Source: Verpa conica
Lineage: Eukaryota; Ascomycota; Pezizomycetes; Pezizales; Morchellaceae
Direction: 5' to 3'
DNA length: 64,000 bases
Assembly (NCBI GenBank): GCA_033030425.1
Contig: JAUFSD010000004.1
Location: forward strand, 62,001-126,000
In this document: one piece after another, positions 57,397 to 64,000 of the stretch
Numbering within the stretch: the first letter of the stretch is position 1
How the letters are laid out: every line of letters starts with the position of its first letter
The notes under the pieces: generated by a model
The model's input: the letters and a program-made list of their open reading frames with translations, nothing else
What the model was told of the DNA's origin: nothing
Databases searched by the model: none
Made by a program: the position numbers and the translations under genes

Positions 57397-57806
57397 ATAA
57401 CACCCAATGAGTATTCATCCCAATACCTCTCAGGCGGGAAGTATAATAACATGAATTCATAAGTGGGCCATATATGTAGGTAAAGGTCAAACGATTTATG
57501 ATACCCTAAACCTTTACATAGTCTACCGATACATAAATAATAAAATGATACAAGGTTAGAAGCGTATGTTAAGGTAAGGAGTCAACTTTGAGCTCTTCCG
57601 ATTGAACATAGGGGGTCGATAGATAAATGCAAGGCGAATCTATCTATAAATTTATGTTTTATATTCCATCGTTTTTGCATCCATGCCTCCTGTCTAAATA
57701 GCGAGGAACCGGCAATCATAACCAACCCGGCTCCGTGGGCACGGGCCAGTATTTGGTTGGTGCTGGGCCTGGAGATCATGCAGGTACGGAAGATACCGAT
57801 GTCGCG

Positions 57807-57997
57807 TACCGTAGGTACTCGATAAATCCGGACCGTTGCCCAGAGCCTTATTTTCTAAGCTATCCCAGTTTAGGGGTTAAAATAACAAGTCTAGAGGGTT
57901 TGACATACAAGAAAATTGCTGTAGTTGGTTTAATATACTCGTATTCTTGCAAGCCACGCTCTCGGCAACGGTCCGGATTTATCGAGTACCTACGGTA
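57807..57997. mobile_element. Inverted-repeat element with TA ends, about 187 bp
   Basis: The left arm CCGTAGGTACTCGATAAATC (continuing CGGACCGTTGCC) and the right arm, its reverse complement, are near-perfect over about 33 bp, with TA outside each. The interior has no coding capacity. This fits a Tc1/mariner-type MITE of a family different from the one at 39 kb. Confidence 0.65.
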
Positions 57998-58694
57998 TCT
58001 GAGATACGGCTCTGAGAAAAAGTATTGTACTGGGGTATTTATCCTAGTAAATTTATATCTACTACCATTAGCCTCTACATAATACCGCGATCACCCGTAT
58101 AATACCAGAGACTACTTTATTGCTTGCTCATGTTATCACCAGGTATAGTACCGGGTTGGCTTAGTCCGTATAGGGCTAAACCATAGATTCTATGTACTCG
58201 TGTACCCAAAAGGTTACACGGCCTCTTCTTTAACCCACTGCCCCTTTTATCCCTTTTCCATATATCACACTATTCCTGATCCCTGGAATTCCCCACATTC
58301 CTATTTAGATTTCTAGCCGCCGCCGGTTGTGTACTTCATATAGCGAAAATAGGCGATTTTTCTTTAGAAAACATGATGATGGAACTATAATTTGCAACGG
58401 GAACGATGCCCCTCAAGAAAGAAAGAGTAAGAAAAGATGCTTGCCGCTCTCCCCTCGAAACCTATAGGCCCCTAGTATATAACAAAAGCCAAAGGAAATA
58501 GAATCTGGATGGGATAAACCATGGGTCCTCCTCACAAAATAGGAAGGTAGCCTTGGTCTTTCCAAGAGCAGAGTCTGCTAAATAGAGAGCCCACATATTC
58601 AGAAGGGGAAAAAAGAACATAGATAAGTATGGAGAGCCCAAAAAAGATTGCGACATAGTGAGTTAAGCCCTCGGATATGTTAGGTTGGTTGGAC

Positions 58695-58840
58695 TTTCCT
58701 GGCAGAGGTTTAAATGGGCCGGCCCGGGCTCAAGACTAGGGTGGCCCGGCCTCGCCCAATAATTGATTTAGTATGGTGATTGCTGGCCCGGGCCACATAA
58801 AAGGTGGCTGGGCCGGCCCATTTAAACCTCTGTTTCCTGG
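58695..58840. mobile_element. hAT-type MITE, 130 bp, with 8-bp target-site duplication
   Basis: The element spans 58703-58832, with ends CAGAGGTTTAAATGGGCCGG and its exact reverse complement. The flanking 8-bp direct repeat TTTCCTGG is at 58695-58702 and 58833-58840. The inverted-repeat head is shared with the 20344-20446 element, so both belong to one hAT-mobilised family. It sits at the 3' end of a minus-strand open frame (58736-59122), whose last codons and stop now lie inside the element. Confidence 0.9.
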
Positions 58841-60030
58841 GGCTGTCGTAATAGTATCTTGGGATGTACTCGGTACCATATCGGCAGTGGAAAGTTTTAC
58901 GGTTGATATACCTTTGGGGCTAGGTAGTTCTACACAGGTAGATTGAACTCCGGTGGATAATTCCCGACCGGATATGCTGGAGGTGCCATTGTTCGTATGA
59001 AGGCGGCAGTGGTCTTTTTCGACATACTGCTTACCGCCCGCAATTCTTGTAGATTTCCTACCATTCCTTTTATGAGCAGCGATATTTACAGCGTCCTGGA
59101 AAATCAACTCTACGGATGCCATACCCCCAGCACCTCGACAGTTTGCCCAACAACGAGGTAACCACCAAAACCGACTACCTGGACTATGATTGTAACATCT
59201 CTATCCAGATTTACTTGAATTTTCCCCTCATCAATAAATCGCGCGGTTACTGGTAATGTGAAATTAATTATTCCCAGAGCCTCATAAAACGGCAGCTGTT
59301 GAATCACCTCCTCCCCTCCTTCAACCACTCCACCCAAGATTGATGGTCCTCGAAAAATAACCTTTTGCCGGCGTTCTAGGGAGCGAGACAAATCTCGTAG
59401 CTCCAACCAGAACTTTGTTTGACCATAGCTATGAGTGAATTCTGTGTCATTTTATTTAGCATCATCATATCGAGTATCATAAAATATAGGCAGTATCCCG
59501 GTCAAAAAGCCATCCTTGATCACAATAGTATTTTCTTTTTATCGAGAAGATATCTAGTAATTGTTTCATATTCAGATTCCAGTGCCATGATCAGAAGTTG
59601 GAGTGTTGACTCTCCCTTGTCGGTTTCTGCCCCTTCCCCAACCAAGGCATATACTACCTTGTTAACCCTGCCCCTACAGCAAATTCGAGCGGGGTGGAAG
59701 CTGGCGGAGTTCTTGTCTTCTCCACGCATGGGACCCATACTGTGGTATAGCTCTCATTGTTTGTATTACGTACCCCAACGTCAAATCGAACAGTTCGGGC
59801 TTATTTTGCAGGTGATAGGGTCAATTATTTGCTGCGTAATCAAGAAACCTGAGATCTACGGCCGAATCATCCTCCCATTTCATCGTTACTCCTAGAGAAG
59901 TTGCCTTGGGATACTCATAGGCGTGGTTAGGGCGAGGTAGTGAGCGCTTGGTCAATGACTGCCACGACAGAACCTGCCAAAAACAGCTCCCAGACCCGAT
60001 CGCCAAGAAAGCCACAGACCGCCTACCCAC
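58841..60030 (-). pseudogene. Unrecognised, probably disrupted gene
   Basis: I do not recognise this. The minus strand carries several protein-like segments in different frames. 60030-59821 includes HAYEYPKATSLGV; about 59790-59680 includes TPLEFAVGAGLTRWYMPW; 59406-59110 encodes a hydrophobic beta-rich segment (VIFRGPSILGG, VTIIVQVVGFGGYLVV); 59122-58841 is Ser/Thr-rich. Composition suggests a former secreted or surface protein. No set of introns I tried joined them in one frame, and a hAT MITE interrupts the 3' end. Either the gene model is complex or the gene is broken. Confidence 0.3.
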
Positions 60031-60380
60031 ACCGCCACGGTATCATCCGCACTATTTCCCATTGGGTCGCTTAAGCTGAGGCTGAGCGCCTCCCGCACTT
60101 TGTTCCCGGTTCGGTAGGAGCCTCAAATCTAGATAGACTTCTCACAGCGTAACCTAAAATCCAGCAGACCAAATGAATATAATTTCGCCTCACAGTATCC
60201 GAGTGACCATTTAGTAACCCAAAGACCATTAAAGAACCAAGTATGTATCCGGTCACGAGTTATAATGAATATGACAGTATCATAAGGGTTAGGTATATTT
60301 ACACCCCCCACCAGTCAGATTCATCCAATCTTCCATCCACTCACATCCACAGTGACTTCATCAACAAGGATAACAACAAC

Positions 60381-60524
60381 ATGAACCCGGTTCCCGCCCA
60401 TTCTCCCTCCCTCGAAAGAAGAGTATCACCAACTTTCCCCACAAAACAATGTCTTCAACCCCACCACTCGCCAAAACCCGTCGCGGTAAAGAAGTCGGTA
60501 TCGGCCGTCGAGGTGCTGCAGTAG
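60381..60524 (+). promoter_or_regulatory. Upstream open reading frame overlapping the HTH gene start
   Basis: An ATG at 60381 opens a 47-codon frame, shifted relative to the main ORF, that runs past the main ATG at 60449 and stops at 60524. If the mRNA starts upstream, this overlapping uORF would restrict translation from 60449. Whether it is transcribed is unknown. Confidence 0.3.
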
Positions 60525-60982
60525 CACTCTCTAAGACAGGACTTCCGCTCCGAGACATCTCAAAGCTTATCCAGTTGCCCCTCTCCACGGTCTCTGGTAT
60601 CGTTCACCATGCCGAGGAGATGGCGAGAATCAATGGTGGCGACGCGTTAGATGATATAAACCTGAAGCCAAAGAAGCGCTCTGGACGACCGAGGAAGTGG
60701 AGTGTGGAGGATAAGATGATGGTGAGTTTGAATGACATCTATTGTTGTGGTTGTAGTTACGGGAGTGGGGGTGGGGTATAGCTAAGTTGTGGGGCCAAGT
60801 TGTAGGTGGTACAGGTGTGTACGAGGGATCAGAACCAGAGGAGTAAGTCCTACGAGATGCTGGCAAAGGAGTGTCCGTTTGCGATTGATGAGCATGCGGT
60901 GAGGAGGATACTGAGTGAGGCTGGATATGACAGGAGACGTAACATCCCTGATGAGCCGGCGGAAGATGTGGATGATGATTAG
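60449..60982 (+). CDS. Tc1-type helix-turn-helix DNA-binding protein, possibly domesticated
   Basis: Exons 60449-60721 and 60806-60982 (intron 60722-60805) give 149 residues. An alternative acceptor at 60814 would drop three codons. The first HTH covers about residues 18-55 (AAVALSKTGLPLRDISKLI... LSTVSGIV). It is followed by the AT-hook-like SGRPRKWS (about 78-85) and a second HTH, with YEMLAKECPFAIDEHAVRRI at about 106-125. This bipartite arrangement is the DNA-binding region of Tc1/mariner transposases. The catalytic DDE domain is absent and the protein ends in an acidic tail (PAEDVDDD). GC-rich codons and an intact intron argue for a maintained host gene rather than transposon debris. Confidence 0.7.
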
Positions 60983-61305
60983 ACGATGGGTTTATGTGTG
61001 TCTTTATATAGGATGGCGTTTGGGAATATCATATAACCCTGAAGAGACTAGCTTGCAGGAGGAAACTTATATCAATACAACCCTAACCCTGACTTTGGGT
61101 TATTTACTTTATTTTCTCTCCATGATTAATATTAACAATTTTAACTAATAGTCTTATCGCTAGATAGAGATCCTGTCTATCCACATTCGCTGATGCCAGC
61201 ACTTGAGATAGTTGAGGTACCGGGGTCACGTACAGGTTTATACCCTTTATTTAATCGCGATTACGACCCGGGAATGCCGTGAAGGGATTGTATATGACTA
61301 ATCAG
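60983..61305. other. Short gene-free interval before the copia LTR
   Basis: Downstream of the HTH gene; AT-rich, with no gene or repeat recognised. Confidence 0.5.
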
Positions 61306-61522
61306 TGTAATGATTGAAGTTCAGTGTAAAGTGAAGATGATGATTTATTAAAAACGAAGTGGGAAATCTGTCCCCTATTTATACAATAATATCTGTTACA
61401 CAAAAATAATATGAGTCATTCTCGCCGGAATGCTCTTCCTTGTTCCACAAACTTCTACAACAAACTAGATAATTCCATTATCTTGATACATGACTAATAC
61501 ATGACAAATGTACAATTTAACA
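61306..61522 (-). repeat. 3' LTR of a Ty1/copia element
   Basis: Read on the minus strand, a purine-rich tract (GAGGGGAAG) directly precedes TGTTAAATTGTACATTTG, taken as the LTR start. Inside are a TATA-like TGTATAAATAGGGG and a poly(A) signal AATAAA. The end is placed at CATTACA. The length of about 217 bp suits copia elements. The 5' LTR is outside the window, so the outer boundary and target duplication cannot be verified. Confidence 0.6.
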
Positions 61523-61541
61523 CTTCCCCTCATTTGTTACC

Positions 61542-63935
61542 TCATATTGAAATGGCATGTTGAAGGTGTGCTGGTTTTGGTAGACCTTTTGTAAGAATGT
61601 CGGCGATATTGTCAGAGGTGGAAACATATTCTAGAGTAAATATTCCTGATTCGTACCATTCACGAGTAGAGTGGTATTGAATATCGATATGTTTGGATCT
61701 ATCATGGATTCGTGGATTTCGAACCAGCTCAATGGAGCCAGTGTTATCAGCGTGTATTGTATAGTTGTAGGGTTGACCAAGTTCTGTTAGGCCGGATTTT
61801 AACCATACAAGTTGCTTCGCGGTTAGGTTGAGGGCCATGTATTCCGCTTCGGTAGTTGACGTAGCAACTGCTCTTTGTTTGCGACTTCTCCAACTAATAG
61901 TTGAGTTTCCAAGTTGAAAGACGTATCCAGAGAAGGATTTTCGATCAGAGACGTTGGAACCGAATAAGCTATCTGAGAACCCATGTAATGTGTTGTCGGA
62001 GTGTTTGGAGTAGAACAGTGTCCAGTCTTTTGTGCCTTTGAGATATCTGAGAACTCGTTTGGCAGCAGTTAGATGTTCTGCCGTGGGACAGGAGGAAAAC
62101 TGAGAGAGAAAAGTGACTGTGTGAGAGATATCGGGTCTGGTGCCGATACTGGCATACATAAGGGATCCGATTATGGATTGATAGAGTTTTTGATTATCTA
62201 TCATGGACTCTGTTGTTCCTGTTGTGAGTAGAGTGTTGGGTTCAAGTGGCGTGCCAACTGGTCTAGATTCATGCATTTGGAACTTTTCGAGAAGTTTTTG
62301 TATGTATCCTTTTTGAGAAAGGTGTATGCCATCTGAGGTGCAGTCAATTTCTAATCCCAGGATGTATTTGGATTCCCCGAGGTCTGTGCATTCGAAATCT
62401 GTCATGAGAGACTGTTTGATGCTTTGACGATAATTGTTGCTGGGTCCAAATATCATAATGTCGTCGACGTAGACGGCTAGGTAGATATGTTCTGTGGAGT
62501 TAATGAACACACATGGATCGAAGTAGGATGCTTTGAATCCTTTTAGTTTGAGAGAGTCGACTAGGCAGGCATACCACTCTTGAGGGGACTGTTTCAATCC
62601 GTAGATGCATTTGCGAAGTTTACACACTTTGTTTTCTTGTTTGTATCCTTCAGGAAGTTCAAGATAAATCTCTTCCTTGAGGACACCGTGGAGAAAGGCA
62701 GTTTTGACGTCTAACTGAATGGGAATCCAGTTGTTATGGGCAGCAAGGGCTAGTAGGAGTCGTAGAGAGTCATAACGGGCAACTGGTGAGAATGTTTCAT
62801 CGAAATCGAGACCTGGTATTTGTGAATATCCTTTGGCGACGTATCTGGCCTTGTATCGTTCAATGGTTCCGTCTCGGTTGTATTTTGTTTTGTATACCCA
62901 TCTTCCTTTCACGACTTCTCGATTTTGAGGTCGTTCTACTATGTCCCATGTGTTGTTTTTAATGAGTGCGTCGTATTCTTCCTTCATTGCTTTATTCCAA
63001 AGTTCCGTATCTTCCCCTGAGGTGGCTTGTCGAAAGGTGACTGGATCGGTGCTGATGTAGGCGTAGTGGACCGGGGTGTCAGTTGCAGTGTTTGCTCTGG
63101 CTTGACGAAGTTGTCTCCTAAGGTTATTCCTTTGAGTTCTATGTTCTTTTAAGGAATCGTCTTTTAGACGTTGGTGATCTCGGGGATCTTCGTTTTGCTC
63201 AATAACTAGGAGATCATCTTTCAGATCTCTGTCTAGTTTCTCGATTCTGGCTTGTATTCTGCGTATTTCTGTGTCCCTTTGTTCCTGTTCGATTTGAGTT
63301 GTTTTTTCGACTGGTTTCTTTTCTCTCGTTGACCGTCTGGGTGTTTGGAATGGAGGTGGAATTGGTGCAATTGTTTCCTTTTTTGGTGGAGATAGTGGAA
63401 ATTCTCCTGGTGTGTGTGTTTCTGGTTCTGATTCTTCATCAGAGTCTGGTAGCAGAAGTATAAATTCTTTTTCTTCCCCTTCGTCTTCTAAAGGAACTGC
63501 TTCTTTTCCTTTGGGAGATGACTCTGGTACTGACGCTTTGAGTTTTGGAGTTTCTATAGGAGGGTAGGAGACATCAATCGATACTTCCCCTGAAGCTGGA
63601 GGGGGGAACGTGATATCTCTAGTGACTACCACCTTGTGTTGAGATGGTATCCAAACTCGGTATTGTGTGTCGCTGTCTGTGTATCCAACAAATTTTCCTT
63701 CGACTGCTCTTGGTTCTAATTTGCTTCCGGCTGGCCTGGCTTCCTTATGAATATGAATGTAGCATTTTTGACCGAAAGAGTGAGCATGTTTGATTGTTGG
63801 TTTCTTTCCATGGAGTGCTTCGTATGGGGTTTTATCCTTTAGAGCACTGTGTAGGAGTCTATTTTTGAGGTAGACAGCAGTTGAGTTTTCACGGAGTGAT
63901 CGAAGGGAACAGGGATGAGTCTCGCTGTGACTCAT
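61542..63935 (-). CDS. Ty1/copia pol polyprotein, C-terminal part (integrase end, RT, RNase H)
   Basis: An uninterrupted 797-codon frame. Residues 1-110 are the C-terminal part of integrase (TAVYLKNRLLHSALKDKTPY, FGQKCYIH, GKFVGYTDSD). An acidic, proline-rich linker follows (about 120-290). The reverse transcriptase begins near 300 (WNKAMKEEYDALIKNNTW) and has VKTAFLHG, YGLKQSPQEWY and the catalytic YVDDIMIFG. RNase H has RAVATSTTEAEYMAL and SKHIDIQYH, and the frame ends ADILTKGLPKP. No stops or shifts occur in 2.4 kb, so this copy may be recent. The frame is open upstream only to about 63983, where a stop interrupts it, so the integrase core is either damaged or outside. It lies directly upstream of its 3' LTR. 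Confidence 0.9.
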   Translation of the reverse strand: MSHSETHPCSLRSLRENSTAVYLKNRLLHSALKDKTPYEALHGKKPTIKHAHSFGQKCYIHIHKEARPAGSKLEPRAVEGKFVGYTDSDTQYRVWIPSQHKVVVTRDITFPPPASGEVSIDVSYPPIETPKLKASVPESSPKGKEAVPLEDEGEEKEFILLLPDSDEESEPETHTPGEFPLSPPKKETIAPIPPPFQTPRRSTREKKPVEKTTQIEQEQRDTEIRRIQARIEKLDRDLKDDLLVIEQNEDPRDHQRLKDDSLKEHRTQRNNLRRQLRQARANTATDTPVHYAYISTDPVTFRQATSGEDTELWNKAMKEEYDALIKNNTWDIVERPQNREVVKGRWVYKTKYNRDGTIERYKARYVAKGYSQIPGLDFDETFSPVARYDSLRLLLALAAHNNWIPIQLDVKTAFLHGVLKEEIYLELPEGYKQENKVCKLRKCIYGLKQSPQEWYACLVDSLKLKGFKASYFDPCVFINSTEHIYLAVYVDDIMIFGPSNNYRQSIKQSLMTDFECTDLGESKYILGLEIDCTSDGIHLSQKGYIQKLLEKFQMHESRPVGTPLEPNTLLTTGTTESMIDNQKLYQSIIGSLMYASIGTRPDISHTVTFLSQFSSCPTAEHLTAAKRVLRYLKGTKDWTLFYSKHSDNTLHGFSDSLFGSNVSDRKSFSGYVFQLGNSTISWRSRKQRAVATSTTEAEYMALNLTAKQLVWLKSGLTELGQPYNYTIHADNTGSIELVRNPRIHDRSKHIDIQYHSTREWYESGIFTLEYVSTSDNIADILTKGLPKPAHLQHAISI

Positions 63936-64000
63936 GCGAGGGAGAAGATAGGGTAACAGGCGTTGGAATGGGGAACAATGGTATTATGCGACGAGGGGAT

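Larger units (their letters stand above)
56952..58694. other. Intergenic region downstream of the NACHT gene
   Basis: Contains dispersed repeat copy B and a TA-flanked inverted-repeat element, annotated separately. The open frame at 57735-58082 spans part of the latter and is not a gene. Confidence 0.5.

Noticed and set aside
57735..58082. 115-codon open frame near the Tc1-type element
   Set aside because: It spans the inverted repeats of the TA-flanked element, has no motif and shows no codon signature of a gene.

Overview
The window reads as nuclear DNA of a filamentous ascomycete (Pezizomycotina). The introns are short (about 48-130 nt), with GTAAGT-type donors and CTAAC/CTGAT-like branch points. 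The gene families are typically fungal: NACHT and NB-ARC STAND proteins, TPR-CHAT, a hydrophobin-like protein, a DUF3605/Gig1 protein and a ricin-B-like lectin. No finer taxonomic placement is justified from sequence alone.

Layout. 1-10.4 kb: the 3' end of an ankyrin STAND protein, a decayed lipase-like/NB-ARC/TPR STAND gene, and a gene encoding two protein-kinase domains in tandem. 11-14.6 kb: two housekeeping genes, a DUF3605 (Gig1-like) gene and an omega-amidase (nitrilase family). 16-19.8 kb: a 1261-residue TPR-CHAT caspase-like protein. 20-26 kb: mostly non-coding, with MITEs and a small secreted hydrophobin-like gene that introns hide. 26.2-31.7 kb: a kinase fused to about 33 ankyrin repeats. 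32.9-34.1 kb: a multi-pass membrane protein. 35-43.9 kb: gene-poor DNA with an enoyl-CoA hydratase remnant, an LTR-like stretch and MITEs. 43.9-44.4 kb: a beta-trefoil lectin whose third lobe is on a second exon. 48.1-48.8 kb: a 5'-truncated LINE with a clear target-site duplication. 50.4-57 kb: a large, apparently intact lipase-like/NACHT STAND gene with a near-identical C-terminal repeat array. 58.7-61 kb: a hAT MITE, an unrecognised decayed gene and a Tc1-type helix-turn-helix gene. 61.3-64 kb: the 3' half of a Ty1/copia element with its LTR.

Theme. Within 57 kb there are three STAND/NLR genes (one partial, one decayed, one apparently intact), a TPR-CHAT protease-like protein and two genes carrying three kinase domains of one family. 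The three kinase domains share a pre-kinase motif and the same intron positions. In the tandem-kinase gene the second domain has lost the DFG and catalytic-loop residues (pseudokinase), while the first keeps them but has a damaged glycine loop. This recalls plant tandem-kinase immune proteins. A shared role in non-self recognition or regulated cell death is inference from family and context, not something the sequence proves.

Gene models were built by eye from reading-frame continuity, splice sites and phase. Exon coordinates are precise where given. The unresolved junction is in the large NACHT gene at about 51828-52094.
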